A stretch of 64,000 nucleotides of DNA from Hermodice carunculata. Lineage: Eukaryota; Annelida; Polychaeta; Eunicida; Amphinomidae. Location of the stretch: contig OZ026625.1 of assembly GCA_964020975.1 (NCBI GenBank), positions 12,062,417 through 12,126,416 of the forward strand, in the 5' to 3' direction. This document shows positions 11,539 through 23,869 of this stretch, in pieces. Position numbers and translations under genes: made by a program. A model generated the notes under the pieces. The model was given only the letters and a program-made list of their open reading frames with translations. It was not told the origin of the DNA and did no database searches. Numbering within the stretch: position 1 is the stretch's first letter; the number at the start of each line of letters is the position of its first letter.

Positions 11539-13482
11539 GTGTAAAGTATGCATTAAGGCACCAGTGCTTATTTTGGCTGCCTCATATTGTATTAATTTCA
11601 TTAAATTTGACAGACTTTCAGCACAGTTATCAAAAAGAACACAACCATATTCAAGGAGGGGTCTAGCGGTATTAACAACACGTGTTATGTGAACCTTCCA
11701 AGATAGATTGCTAATGATTGGTAATGCCAAGATGGGTTTGAGTGTTAGCCTCACGTATATCTGCCTGACCCAAGAAAACAGATGGATGATGCGGTTTATT
11801 GATTTTAGTTCAGAAGACAACACACAAAGATTTAACAACATTGAAAATAACACATCGTAGTTTCCCCCAGTTGTGAATATGAGAATAGTTGGTATTTAAG
11901 TGTTAAACAGATTCTGTTGGATTTTGAACAATTACCAACAAGCTGGTGTCATCGGCAAAGAGTCGTACATAACAGGTAATGTCGTCAACAAGATTATTCG
12001 TGTACACCAGGAATAAAAAGGGACCCAAAATGGATCCCAGCTTCAATAGGCAACTATCAAGAAGTTTGCCCATGAATAACATATCATTGAAAGCCATTTG
12101 ATAGATACCTTTCAATCCCTGTCACAATATTCTCAAAGATACATAGTTGATGGAGTTAAAATAGAAGGCCTGCATTCCAAACTTTCTTAAAGGCTATTTG
12201 GGCCTCTTCAGGTTGATTTGGATCATAATATATAATATAAATTATATATACATGTTGATTTGTGGTTTAGTCGTCAGCCTTGAAACCAGAGTTTTTAAGT
12301 GAGGTTATTGCCAAAGAGGTATTCATGTAGAAGATTAGAAGTCAGAAGTTCGAAACCATTAGAAAAGATATTATACAATAAGGATCCGGAACGGTAATTA
12401 CTTTATATTAGTCTCTAAGACCTTTTAAACATAGGACGAAAGTAAGATTCTTTCCAAGAGTCGTAGAAACGGGAATGGCTGAGAAGAGAGAGAGTTTAAA
12501 TATTTTTGAACGAGGTCTGCTGATAGACTTGGCAGTATTTGTAAGAAGACTATCCCCAATATTGTTGGGACCAGAGGCAGAGCTAAGCCGAAGTAAGAAC
12601 AAGACTTTGTTGACGCCGTCTTCATCAAAGGTAATATCAGATAGGCGTGCATCTACTTGAAAAGTAAGTTCAGGCAAGGGTAGGGAATCAATGTTTGGAG
12701 TAGTTCTACACTGACTAGCAAAGTGCACATTAAAATTTCACAATTGTCAATGATGCCAGACACAATTTTGTTGTCCTCGATGATAGGTGGAATGTCTTCA
12801 TAAACTTTACATCCTGGAACAGACTTATACAGGCTTCGCCAGTGCTGAAGGTAAAGTGTCCTTTCCGTCTAGTTGAAAGCTCAGTGTGCAGAAATAAGGG
12901 AGGGGGTGTACTGTCAGATTAAACTAACACCTCTATTGTGACACTTTTTGTACAGCTGATAGAACCTGTCGATCTTGATATAAACATCATGGGTACAAGG
13001 ATGTGGGATGATGAATGTTCTTTTAATATGCGTCCTTACAAGATTTCTGTGACGAATGTATTATCTAATTTCCGAGTTTATCCATCGTTTGTCCCTAGGG
13101 TCGGAACGATAACTTTTCTGAAGGGGATAAATTCATTCACAGTAGATAAAAATACATAGGCCCAGTATGACACGTCATCGACACTGTCGACTACTTCATC
13201 ACCAGATCTAGAATATTCATTAGTTCTGATGAGTTTCTCGATAATTTGAAAGAGATGATGTCTGGATACCTGGTTAAATAGAAATACACCAAGCACGCTG
13301 TCAGAATGTGCGAACTCCCATGCTTCACACTTGTCATTAAAGTCACCACTAACAATAAGAATTGATGGATTAAATTCAATTGCTGTCACAACAGAAGTTG
13401 CCAAAGAGTGAACAAAGATATCACACAGTTCAGCACGCTGGCCAAGGTGGGCGATACTTATTGCCAATTTATAATTGTCCAC

Positions 13483-13485
<3 letters not shown>

Positions 13486-13541
<56 letters not shown>
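13486..13541. repeat. (GT)n microsatellite inside LINE endonuclease
   Basis: About 27 uninterrupted GT units. On the minus strand it reads as alternating Thr-His between the flanking coding pieces YIRMD and VDNYKLAIS, so it appears to have expanded within the endonuclease coding sequence after the LINE inserted. Confidence 0.97.
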
Positions 13542-13543
<2 letters not shown>

Positions 13544-15284
13544 ATCCTGATATATTCACTGTCATTGCTTTTAAGATTGAAAAGTCTGAGACAAGAAAGA
13601 GATGAGCTTAAGTAAGACATAAACCCACTGCCTGTACATGTAAGGCAGTCTCTGCATAACAGGGGTTGAATTTATCCATCAGCAGATGTTGACTTGTCCA
13701 TATCTGATCAAGCCATGTTTCACAAAGAGTGATTGTGTCAACATTTTCAGAACTCTGCTAAAAGTTAAAGCTCATCAATTTACTGGCACTTTTTTTGCTA
13801 CGCACATTACAGTGACAAAATGTAAATTGATTTCCAGATGACGAAGTACCAGGACCCGGATTTGGGTGAACTGCAATGGCAAGATAGAAAAACATATGTA
13901 GAATAGAGGGGATGTATCGTTGACAGAGAAACCAATTTAAGTGTAACGTGTGCCAGCAAAAGTGCGAGTAAACAAAGGCAAGAAGTCAGTTGACCGTCAA
14001 CTGTTAAATCAGATTGGAGAGAGACAGCAAAATAGTAGACTTGTTGTGGAAGAGGCCAATAGTTATTCTGTCCTGAGCAAGACCAATACCCGTTGATGGC
14101 GGAGAAAGATAGGCAGGTTGGGCATGCGAGCATTTGAACAACTCTGTTGCGATAGAGTGCAAAGTGTGGCAATACCCATGGTGTCAAATATTTAAGACAT
14201 GTCCAGCAGGAAGCTAGAGGGTGGGTTTCAGTGTCATAAACTACGAGGGCTGTATGCAAAAAGATGAGGTGCTTAGACGAAAATATCCTGGGCCTACTGA
14301 GAGACATCAGAAGACGTAACATAGTGACAAGACACCGAATAAAAAAAAGTATGTGAAGAAATACAAAAGAAAATCCCGCCGCAAAATAGAAAGGGAAAAC
14401 ATCGAATACGACAAATTGAATGTGACCACACTATACGGAAGATTTTGCTATTGTAGCATGCATTTAACGAGCTATAATATCAAGTAGTACATATTGATGG
14501 AATGGAAAGAATGTGTACCTATTATGCTAAGACACAATAAATGTATTCGATGTGCACGAAGGTTTAAACAACGTGGTTCCAGAGGAAACATGATGTGATT
14601 GACATATTGGCAACTGAGTACCAATATTTAAGAAAAATATGTTGGATTACATAAATTGAACAATACCTAGATTGTTCTAATAACGATAGTGCTAAACAGA
14701 AGTTATACAACAACAACAAAAATGCCATTGGAACACATCACTTAAGTTGGCTGCATACATTTCACCAGTAGAAAAACCGAATCACTAGGACTCAGTCTTT
14801 CAGAAAAAAAACGTAGTATGAGTCCAAATACCGAGTAACGTGCATTAAAAGTTGAGGTCACCACAAAATTGAGTGTGCGTAAATGAGATATACCCAGATA
14901 GTGATGATAGACATAACTCAGGCAATATGATATCCTTAAGTTTTTTTTTTTTGACGAAAGCTAGCGTGAATGCGTACTAAACATGTCACATACGGAATTT
15001 ACGTAATGCTATATGTTTGCTGTAAGCATAATAAACAAACAAAATAAACAAATTAAGTACTAAACTTCGTATACATAAGCATTTACATACAGTGACAGGA
15101 TTACAGCAGTTCAGAATACTAAACCTCGGTTGATAAAGTTGCATGTATGATGAGTCGCGCTACATTTCTTGTAGTTGTACACTCCAGTACATTTGCGACC
15201 ACACAATAATTAGTCTCAACACCAACTGACAATTATGTTAAGATTGGCGATCAGTATGACAAATAGACAAACAAACAAATAATG

Positions 15285-15364
<80 letters not shown>

Positions 15365-15397
15365 TAATATATGAATAAATAAATAAATAAATAAATA
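15285..15397. repeat. (TAA)n followed by (AATA)n
   Basis: About 26 TAA triplets from 15285 to 15364, then a short AT junction and about six AATA units to 15397. Compound microsatellite. Confidence 0.97.
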
Positions 15398-16043
15398 ATA
15401 ATTAAAGCACTCATGATATTACAGCATGAAGAAACATATTACATCAGGTATTTAGGTACATCAATGTATTGCTGAAAGCTATAACCATAGTCGGAGCATA
15501 TACCTAAAACACAGCTTGAATAATGGGGCAGACATGTGGTTCGAACAGCAATGCAATTTTAAAATTGCACGCAAACGAAGTTTAATAACATGATGATGAG
15601 ATTAAACCATTTTTTTTCAACTTGTATGGCATGGATTACGATGACATAAAATTTCTTCTATTGCTAGTAAAATACGATGGTCCCTTAAACCAGTTCCTCG
15701 CATGGGCAGTTCCAAACTGAAATGAAATTAAGACAAGATCCTATGTGACTCAACGTCAAATGAGCTTCGTATATTGTTGCTAGGAGACAAAATACATGTG
15801 ATCGGGTTTGTGTATGGCAAAGCATGTTTACAAACAAAATCAATTCACAGTAAATCATCTTGTTACAAGGTTGTAAATTAAGCAGGCGAAATTGTTTGCA
15901 GGTTAGGGCAAAACAGTGAGATTTGTGTAACATGACATCGGTTAAGTGACACTTAACTGACTGCATTAAGTATGTCAATAACACTGGTTTGCCAGATATG
16001 GACCCACATCAGGGTCAAAATATATATATGTACAAGGCTTACA

Positions 16044-16454
16044 TCAGTTAGCACAGAACAGTTGCAAAAGATAACAATGCGCTTTGGCAAATATACTTGT
16101 ACAGTGATAAGTCCCTTTAACTCCATGTGTAAACCACAGAAATGAGAAGCACAAAATCGTGAATTGGGTATTTAAGCAAACAATTGTAGTAGTACCCAAT
16201 ATCGCGTAATAAAGGACTGCAATGCTAAGCATGAAGTACACTACAATAGCAATATAAGTTGATTCAATGATGACAAATGTCTGGTGCAGTGGTACCTTGG
16301 TTAAAGAAACATGATAAGCTACAATATTTAAATACAGTCGTGAGGAAATATGTTGATTTGATTTTAATTTATTCGGAAAACCGACATGCACATTATAAAT
16401 TAAACAGATGACACATACAGAAAATAAAAAACAGCAAATCATAACACCGTTCAT
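16044..16454 (-). other. unrecognised hydrophobic 136-codon frame
   Basis: Predicted product starts MNGVMICCFLFSVCVICLIY, with three hydrophobic stretches (residues about 3-22, 62-84, 88-108) that could be membrane segments. No family recognised, no visible promoter or splice support, and T-rich DNA often gives such hydrophobic frames by chance. Listed because it is the longest frame in this stretch. Confidence 0.1.
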
Positions 16455-16765
16455 CGAAGTAAATCATGAAACAGACATTACACACATAAAATAAAAATAC
16501 AGCAGATTATAAAAGTACTTGTCTCATAATTCAAATCAACATAGACATGATATCACATGTATAATAAAACAAAAGTGTTACATTGGACTTAAATATCATA
16601 ATTATACGAAACAAAAACACAGACAGTATGTTGATTTCACCAGGATAGTCCAAAAAGTCTGTACCAGACTTATTTCTGTTGGGGGCCGTATGAAAAGGTG
16701 TGGGGTGAAGTCTTGAAGTGAAGAACACTTACAATTAAAAATCAATAAATACACATATTAACGAA

Positions 16766-16768
<3 letters not shown>

Positions 16769-16812
<44 letters not shown>
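16769..16812. repeat. (TA)n microsatellite
   Basis: About 21 TA units, just beyond the likely C-terminal end of the minus-strand LINE at 16.85 kb. Confidence 0.97.
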
Positions 16813-16815
<3 letters not shown>

Positions 16816-16849
16816 TAACAAAATGTCTATTGATTTTTTATTATATGTA

Positions 16850-19720
16850 TCCAGAAAGAAACAGAGGTGAAAAACTTTTTTGGCAGCAAAGACATCAACA
16901 GAACAGTCTGACCTTTCATGTTTCACTGATCCCCCATATTTAATTATTATCCCATCTTTGAAATATTGTTAAGGGCCTTGATCTTATCTGGTAATGAATT
17001 CCATTTTCCATTCTTTTGTACATGTTAAATAAAAAGTATGGTTGCCTAGATCATTTCCTCTTGGAACACAAACATTTGAAGTACCGTTTCGGGTGCTGTA
17101 GCTGTGTTGGTTTTGTGTCCTAGTGATGTTCTGACACAGATATTTTATTAAAGTGTTTACACATGTGGTTTTATTTCATTTGTATTACTCTGCCAGCAGT
17201 ATTCAACATACTAAGTGGGTTCAGTTCTCGTCCTACATGCTAGCGGTTTTTCTTTCTAAATACAAATCTTGCTATTTTGTTCTGAGCTATTTTTAACTTC
17301 TTTTTTAAATGTTTTACTAATGCTAGAATACCAGGAAACACAGGAATGGTCGAACTGACACTGTATGAGAGCCACACAAAGTGTTCTTATTTTATTTTTC
17401 AGTCAGACATTTTGTCTGTCTGTATAAGAATTTTAATCTACAGTTAGTTTTCTGGAAAATGCTTTGTACGATAGTCTCTTGACAAACTTCCATCTAATGC
17501 TACACCAAGTTATTTCACTGGTTTGGCCTGTTGGATAGTGTGACCATTACATGTTACTTTAAACACTTTTGCTCCTTTCGGTTCTCTTTTTGAGCCGAAA
17601 AGAATTGATTCAGTTTTGCCTAAATGAAGTGACAGTTTATTGTCGATAAGCCAATGTTGGCAAGATTTAAATTCTGAGCTAAGTGAATAAGCTTTGGACA
17701 GATGATCTTTACCAGAGACCACAAGTCCACTGTTATCTGCATATAGAGCCAACTTCCACTTGACACTTATAAGCACGTCGTATAAAAAGCACAGAAACAA
17801 CAGGGGGCCAAGAATACTACCTTGGGGAACGTCGCAAGATACACATGAGGGGTCTGAATATTCACCACATACACTAACTTTGTGTTTGATAGGTAATACT
17901 TAAACCATTCTATTGGATCTGCGCCCATGGCACTTTATTTTTCACATAGGATTTCATGGTCAACCGTGTGAAATGCCTTCTGTGTGTGTCAGGTAGTATC
18001 ATGTCGACGTAGTTGCCATATGATATTTCAGATTTTATGTAATCAGTAATATGTGTCAAATAACTGTCGGTTGAGTAACTACCTTTCAAACCTGACTGGA
18101 AATCATAAAGGACATTATCAATGATTAGAAATTACTGACGTTGGGTATAGATTACTTTTTCAAGGACATTTGAAGCTACAGATAGAATATTGACACGTCT
18201 TTAGTTACCTGTATAGAGTCTATTGGTATTGGGGGGGGGTGTTTTGTTTTGTTTTGGTTTGGTTTGGTTTGGTTTGGGGTTTTTTGGGGGTGGGGGTGGG
18301 GGGTGTTTTTGTTTTTGTTTTGTTTTGTTTTGGGGTTTTTTTTTTGGTTTTTTTTTTTTTTTTTTTTTTTTGGTTTTTGGTGTTTTGTGGTACAGTGAAA
18401 AAACTCAGACAAATTTAAAATCATCAGGGACGGTATTGGCTTTAATGAATTAAGTTTGGGATTGTGGTTTTTAAAATATTTGACCTATCTTTCAAAAATC
18501 GAACTGGTATATCATTAAGACCAGTTCTCTTGCATTTATTCAGGCTAGATAATTCTTTTAAGACAAATTCGTCAGTCACTTCAAGGAATTCAAAAGAGTT
18601 GTTTTTATTCCCTCCTGGCTGTAATAGTTATTGAGTAGTAAAGAGTTTGTCCCATATTGTTCAACGAGAGTTGGCCGTTTCTTCACCAGTGAGATAACCC
18701 AGTAAAGAGAGTATTCATGTAATCAGCGCTTTATTGCATTTAAATCACAATTCCCATCAACTTCGGTGACAATTTTCGCCCGCTTTTTGTGGTTTTACTG
18801 TAACCCAAGTTTTATAAATGTTGCCAAAGGTTTTGGGGGTTGGGTTTGTGACTAATTTTGCCACTGAAATACTCTGCCTTTGCCTTTTTTTTATCTCCCT
18901 TTGGACTTTTAATTCGTAAAGAACAAAACTTGGCATAATAGTTTGCAGATGTTGTTACATCATCCTTAGTTTTCTTGGACATGTACAAAAAGTGATCCAT
19001 TAGGCTAATGTCCTCAAGAATGTTTTGGTTCATCTATGGCTATGGTACAACTTTTAACCGTACATATTCAATAGGTGCGATTCCGTCTATTAACTGTGTT
19101 AAGAAGGATTTGAATTTTTGCCAAGCTGCGTTACCATCCATGCTTTGTGTTACACTGGTCCAGACTACTGCTTTTAGTGTTTGTTTTAGAGTGCCACCAT
19201 CAAAATGCTTTAGTGATGTAATCTTAACAAATTATGTTGACCTGTGTGCCTTCGTGATACTTTATGGGTGCAGTAAATGACTGAGTGATCACTCATACCA
19301 ATACCAATCGTACCTGACTGGGTTACCTTCTCAGAACAATTGCACAATATATGATATATGAGTGATGAACAAGTGTCTGTATTTCATGCAGGTTTTGAGA
19401 TGAGTTAAGTACGGTTAAACATGTCCAGTGTTCGTTTGTATTTACCGAAAAAGTTTGACTGCTGCCTTAAGAAAGCAGATATTTAGTTCTCCCCAGACAA
19501 AAATGTCACAGTCTGTACAGATTTGAGATATTACTGCCTCTAACGTATCCAAAAAAGAATTGTCTTTGGGAGTATGCTAAACTGTGCCAATTATTATTGG
19601 CTTTAATTCAGAATTGTTGGACTATTTTTATCTTGGTTTGCAAAATATTTCACGACAATGAACAAAGATGTCTTTGTCTGCGCTGAGATTCAAGACACCA
19701 GGCTACATCTCTGGTGTGGT
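16850..19720 (-). mobile_element. degenerate LINE, endonuclease to C-terminus (family 2)
   Basis: From 19720 down the minus strand shows endonuclease remnants, including GIGMSDHSVIYCTHKVSRR near 19245-19300 where S-D-H is the catalytic histidine motif, a linker with KAKAEYFSGKISHKPNPQNL (within 18812-19033), RT fingers (VLEKVIYTQ near 18150, FQSGFKGSYSTDSYL near 18060-18110), the palm box LALYADNSGLVVSGKDHL (17690-17745), the downstream text CQHWLIDNKLSLHLGKTESI (17510-17800), and a C-terminus with AQNKIARFVFRKKNR and LSMLNTAGRVIQMK near 17200-17300. The catalytic YADD is YADN, so the second catalytic aspartate is lost; stops and shifts are frequent. K-T-E-S-I-L-F-G links it to the LINE at 45.4 kb. 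A T/G tract (18229-18390) splits the fingers. Confidence 0.87.
18229..18390. repeat. G/T tract with long G and T runs, inside LINE
   Basis: Plus strand is nearly all G and T: runs of nine G near 18230, (GGTTT)n, a G-rich block near 18285-18303 and long T runs near 18340-18371. It interrupts the RT fingers of the minus-strand LINE. Several G runs could form a quadruplex. Confidence 0.95.
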
Positions 19721-19721
19721 A

Positions 19722-19915
19722 ATAATTTACAATATTTTGACCATCTGCAGCTGTGGTTTCATATTATATCTATGCTACCGTCGGATGAAGTAATGGCGCG
19801 CAATGTTATGATCGTCATCTAAGTCTTCATATCATATCAATACTACCGTGGCAGTAACGACTTACAATGTTTGACGATCTGAGTCTTCATATTGTATCAA
19901 TATTACCTTGGAACC
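19722..19915. repeat. three diverged 60-70-bp direct repeats
   Basis: Related blocks end in CATATTATATCTATGCTACC (19760), CATATCATATCAATACTACC (19828) and CATATTGTATCAATATTACC (19888). Each is preceded by a TTTACAAT or CAATGTT-type word. Old, diverged tandem repeat next to the 5' side of the minus-strand LINE. Confidence 0.75.
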
Positions 19916-20329
19916 ATACAGGTGCAGATCATTTTACAAGGACGTAGCTTACAGTATCACCTTAGCATATTTAATTAAGCTATATTTTTTTTTCATATGG
20001 TGCATATATTTGAGATCCAACGACTACGCGTATATGGCCGGATATGCATATCCCTGCAGGTAAGAAAGGCAGGGATATACAGTAGATTGAGCGTGAACAG
20101 AGGAACGTGTTGAAAGTAATTTATGAACAGTTTGATAACACAACATTGTCGTAAGAAAATGTTGAGAATTGCTAGCTCCTATGCGCATCGAGTATCGCTA
20201 CCGGAGGCTTCAAACGTTCACCAAATTGAAGGAAACGGTTGACCATGATTAAGCCACATTCTATGGTGAAATGATCATAATGGGTCAATGTGGTGATAAC
20301 TTTTATGCTTCTTTACGTATGTCGGGTGA

Positions 20330-20690
20330 GATATTTCCTGTGTTTAATTCAAAATATTACCAAGGTTCATTCTGTGTCTTGCGAAAATGTGTCTTTCACA
20401 AGTTTTGCTGTTGTTTGTGGTGCGTTATTATCGATCAAATATTCGTGGATTGAAAGTTGGAACCTGTTACCCATGAGTCCAGGGATACCCAAGCATCCAA
20501 CAGATGCTTAATCATTTATATAAAAATATTCCATTAAAAAAGCGCGTTTACTTTGAGATGGAATCCTAGCTGTGTGGAATCCAAAATATTGCCAAAGCTT
20601 ACCCTCTGCCTTGTAAAGTGTTTTTCACCATTAGTGTTGTCGTTGTCCAGATATCATTTTGAGCCGTGTACCCATGTGTCAGAATTTAGA
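20330..20690. repeat. diverged direct duplication, about 230 bp apart
   Basis: The text around 20350-20415 (AAAATATTACCAAGGTTCA, then CTTGCGAAAATGTGTCTTTC and TGTTGT) recurs around 20580-20650 (AAAATATTGCCAAAGCTTA, CTTGTAAAGTGTTTTTCACC, TGTTGT), followed in both by an ACC(T/C)...CCCATG..TC(C/A) word. This looks like an old duplication of a unit of about 150 bp. No known element recognised. Confidence 0.6.
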
Positions 20691-20983
20691 ACCGAGTACG
20701 AGAGAAAGAGAGTTTTGAAATCCTTAAACATTCATCAGATACCCAATTATTTTCGAATGTTTCAGCACAAATATGCTTTTGCGTAGAATTTATCGATGAG
20801 ACGATCACGACCCTCTCACTAGAAAAAAGTTCAGGGTGCCAGTACATCAAGTATTGACCTTCTCCCGTAAACCGGCCAGTGGTCAGATAATATCTGCTTC
20901 AGTGTTTTCAACTAATTTCAACAGTGATAAAAAATAATTGAAGATAACTATAGATGAGACCTATCAAGATCATATGCCCTAGA

Positions 20984-21053
20984 TCAACAGCTTTCCTTGG
21001 CTTGGACTGGATTGGGCAATTAGTGCCCAAACGATGTCAGGGAAAGCTGTTGA
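20984..21053. repeat. 70-bp foldback related to the MITE core
   Basis: TCAACAGCTTTCC at 20984-20996 pairs perfectly with GGAAAGCTGTTGA at 21041-21053. Inside, TTGGGCA (21012-21018) pairs with TGCCCAA (21024-21030) around ATTAG. The outer arms are the same words as in the MITEs at 35.56, 38.68 and 45.73 kb, here without their terminal repeats. Confidence 0.85.
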
Positions 21054-22028
21054 CTAAGTCTTAATTCAAGGGGAAGAGGTTAAAGGCGTAAGGTTTAAGA
21101 CAGCTCACGTACTGTTCATGTTCCACGTGAAAACGTCAGTAATTCCAATTAAGCTCTGATGACGGTCCCCGATCATGTGCACTAAGTGCTTGGTCTCCCA
21201 TATTAAAGACGACACGAAGAAACTGGTCAGACAAAGACGCTTGCTGCAACTCTTACCCAAGTTTCAGATTATTCGTGGTAACAATAAAGAAACTTTGTTC
21301 TGCCGTGCACTAGTCGAAACCGAGATGATTTTACAGAACACTGATTTAGGATGTTTGCATGCAAAATATTGCTGCTCTCATGAAAAGGTGATGGGCGTAG
21401 ATACATCGTACTGCTGTGATTCTAAGAAACTGTGGCTCATTTCTCATAGCAATTATTATTGGATCAGAAAAGATTAGTGCTGCTATATGGACACAGAAAA
21501 GTTATATTCTTGAAACAGTGATATGTGCATAAGAAAACTCAATGTCTACCCAATATGATACTCGCCATTGCAGTTCGTTCTTTGTGTTCCTTTGTGATTT
21601 AACTTCAAATTGTGCATTTCATATATTTAGTGACATGAAAGTATCAATATGTCGTAGTACCTGTTTTGAGAACCAGCGTTTCTTATTTCATTTAAGCTCT
21701 ATCAGATCAGTTGGTGATTCATTTTTCTTCAGTCAGCTAATCTAAAAATGACTTTATTTACGCGTAATCTCCCAGAGTTCGGCAGCGAAGTCGTCTTGGC
21801 CCCATAAATACACAATCATGCACTCAATTATACCTGTTTTTGTACAAGAATAAAACGATAGGTATCAAACATATGCTATAATCCATGGGCTCTAGACATA
21901 TGCAGGCCTCTTAGTATTTGGTCTGTCATCACAACGTTTTTTAGTTAGTTATTTTCTAGGTACAGGGATAAACTACCCATAATGCCATGAGATTGAATCT
22001 CTAATGTGATATGTTTCCCGAGATCCTT
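21054..22028. other. no gene recognised
   Basis: Holds a 100-codon plus frame at 21175-21477 (starts MCTKCLVSHIKDDTKKLVRQ, with several Cys, among them a CC pair twice) of unknown nature. Nothing marks it as a real exon. Confidence 0.4.
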
Positions 22029-22045
22029 TCTTTCTCTCTCTCTGT

Positions 22046-22079
<34 letters not shown>

Positions 22080-22098
22080 CTATCTCTCTCTCTATATA

Positions 22099-22177
<79 letters not shown>
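22029..22177. repeat. compound (CT)n (CTAT)n (TA)n microsatellite
   Basis: CT units from 22029, then about six TATC units (22060-22085), short CT, then about 40 TA units with one TATG interruption to 22177. Confidence 0.97.
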
Positions 22178-22185
<8 letters not shown>

Positions 22186-23345
22186 GAGATGTTTTGCAAT
22201 ACTACATGAATGCTTCACCTACACCACAGAGGATACAGTAAACAGCTCAATAATGCTTAGCTCTACAAGAGGACAACTGCTGCATTTAAAAAGTGATAAT
22301 AGCACACACTACATATGTGTAATTTATAGAACATACACATTGGTTCCACAAATTCCTTTACATGATTCAAGAGCAACATGATATTCCCTATTTCGCCAAA
22401 TGGCGTAAATATTATGTAATATCATTACTAGTCACTCTTCAAATGTCATGGTATCAATCCCCTAAAATAAGAAAAGTATACAATATCTGCAACATCGGGT
22501 TTCATCAGAAAATATTCGTCCAGATACAAGGAATGAGTCATTGATTTATGTGCTAATTTAGAATCATGACAGCATTAGACATATATAAAAGAGGCTGGGA
22601 TTACAAACTGTGATCAATTATTTAAAAACGGAATATCGGATGTGCTTATTTGCATAAATATTTACATTTTATGCAATATAACGGAAACAACGATTAAAAC
22701 AATGTGAGCTGCTGATCGTATTGTTTATTACAGAAGACAAATCCATGCTGGCTTTACGTAGTCTTAATGTACGCTGCTGTGTATTACATGCTGGGGTCAG
22801 GAAAAGATTGCTAAAGGCTTTTTTGAGATTGACCTGGATATTGACTTGAGTCTGAATTGAATCTTAATTCAACTGACTGTCTGACCGTCACAGATGACAT
22901 ATTTCATTATATCATGATACTTTGTTCCTCCACATGCTGATAAAAAATCAATTTTTGATTGATGAACATCACAAATGGTTTTTTTTTCACACATGTTTGG
23001 TTTTGTCAGTTTCCTGTTACAGGTTAATATTTTTAGACCAACTGTAACACTGTCAGATAAAAAAATGACACTTTATTATAATGGTAAACACTCTTCCATA
23101 GGAACACATGCACTACATGGTGTGCCAAATGACTTTTATGATACAGGCCAATTCTTTTGTTTTTCGTTCTTTTCCTACTTACTTTGCTATTTATTTGCTT
23201 ATCGATATGTTCTTATACTTACTTTTTCAGATATTCAACATGAGTATGATTACGCCTTCATACACATACTTGAGTTGTCTGAGTGGTACATGGGATACAA
23301 TGTCTATTGCTTTACATTATTTCTTATTGAATGGCTTCTAATACT
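22178..23345. other. region 5' of the best preserved LINE
   Basis: AT-rich. Open frames at 22975-23349 and 23108-23341 (the latter with ITPSYTYLSCLSGTWDTMSI) may belong to the 5' part of the LINE, but I cannot align them with a known domain, and no ORF1 nucleic-acid-binding motif is visible. Confidence 0.4.
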
Positions 23346-23500
23346 TTAGAACGGGATGTTCTTACAAATTTTGGTGGTATTTCTGTTAACTGTTTGAATA
23401 ACTTGTTGGAAAATGTAAAAGATTTGGAAAACTCCATATCTATTGTAGCTGAATCTCCATATATCGAAACCAAAAAAAAAATGTTGATTACCTCAAGCCT

Positions 23501-23869
23501 TTGAAAGATACATTTTCAGTTCTAGATTTAAATATTCAATCTATAAATGCTAAGTATGATACTTTTAAAATATTTATTGATGATTTGGCTCAAAATGGTT
23601 TTGAATTCAGTGCTATTTGTTTGCAGGAAACCTGGTTGAATGAAAATATGGACAGTTCTTTTTTTAATCTTGACAACTACATGTTAATTCCACAGCCTAA
23701 AACATGTAGCACTCATGGTGGTCTTATTATCTACTTACATAAACAGTTCCAGTATACTGTAAGAGACATTTACAGTCCAAACCATAATTGGGAAGGTCAA
23801 TTCATTGAGATTTTTGGTAAGAGTATTACCAAAAAATTAATTTGTGTAACATTTATAGACCCCCAATAG
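23501..23869 (+). pseudogene. LINE ORF2, N-terminal half of APE endonuclease
   Basis: Starts with FSVLDLNIQSINAKYDTFKI, the first strand and Asn motif of the APE-type fold, and contains ICLQETWL (about 23615-23638; the Glu of Q-E-T-W binds the metal) and THGGLIIYLH. Upstream in another frame the text ENVKDLENSISIVAESPYIE runs into a run of nine A at about 23472-23480, where the frame changes. This frame ends shortly after a second frame change near 23850, at the start of the N-I-Y-R-P-P motif. The ATG at 23501 is internal and is not the real start. In the family this domain nicks target DNA to prime reverse transcription. Confidence 0.9.

Larger units (their letters stand above)
10500..14340 (-). 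mobile_element. nearly full-length but degenerate LINE (family 1)
   Basis: From 14340 down the minus strand reads a 171-codon N-terminal frame (13807-14322) with scattered Cys and His, then the endonuclease (GNQFTFCHCNVRSKKSASKL near 13830-13770, TLCETWLDQ near 13715, PSILIVSGDFNDKCEAWEFA near 13310-13365, RTNEYSRSGDEVVDSVDDVS near 13170-13225), a linker, RT fingers (12408-12728, with SSASGPNNIG), a palm box GSILGPFLFLVYTNN and RLFADDTSLL (FADD at 11948-11959), the thumb (RPLLEYGCVLFDNCAESLSN near 11600-11670, LATRWKYFKLILFYKM near 11470-11515) and a C-terminal part around 10506-10763 (SITPGLHLNLM, QNYVTKSRRF). Many stops and shifts. A (GT)n array sits in the endonuclease and an 80-bp tandem duplication in the thumb. 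No 3' repeat tail was found. Confidence 0.88.
14341..16768. other. AT-rich stretch without recognised gene
   Basis: Lies between the 5' end of one minus-strand LINE and the 3' end of the next. Part of it may be the 3' UTR of the upstream-lying element at 16.85-19.7 kb. Two minus-strand frames (15685-15984, 99 codons; 16044-16454, 136 codons) have no known domain. Confidence 0.45.

Noticed and set aside
13408-13605. Val-Cys repeat open frame
   Set aside because: Translation of the (GT)n array inside a LINE.
15530-15560. GTGGTTCGAACAGC as a tRNA T-arm
   Set aside because: No acceptor stem, D-arm or anticodon arm can be built around it.
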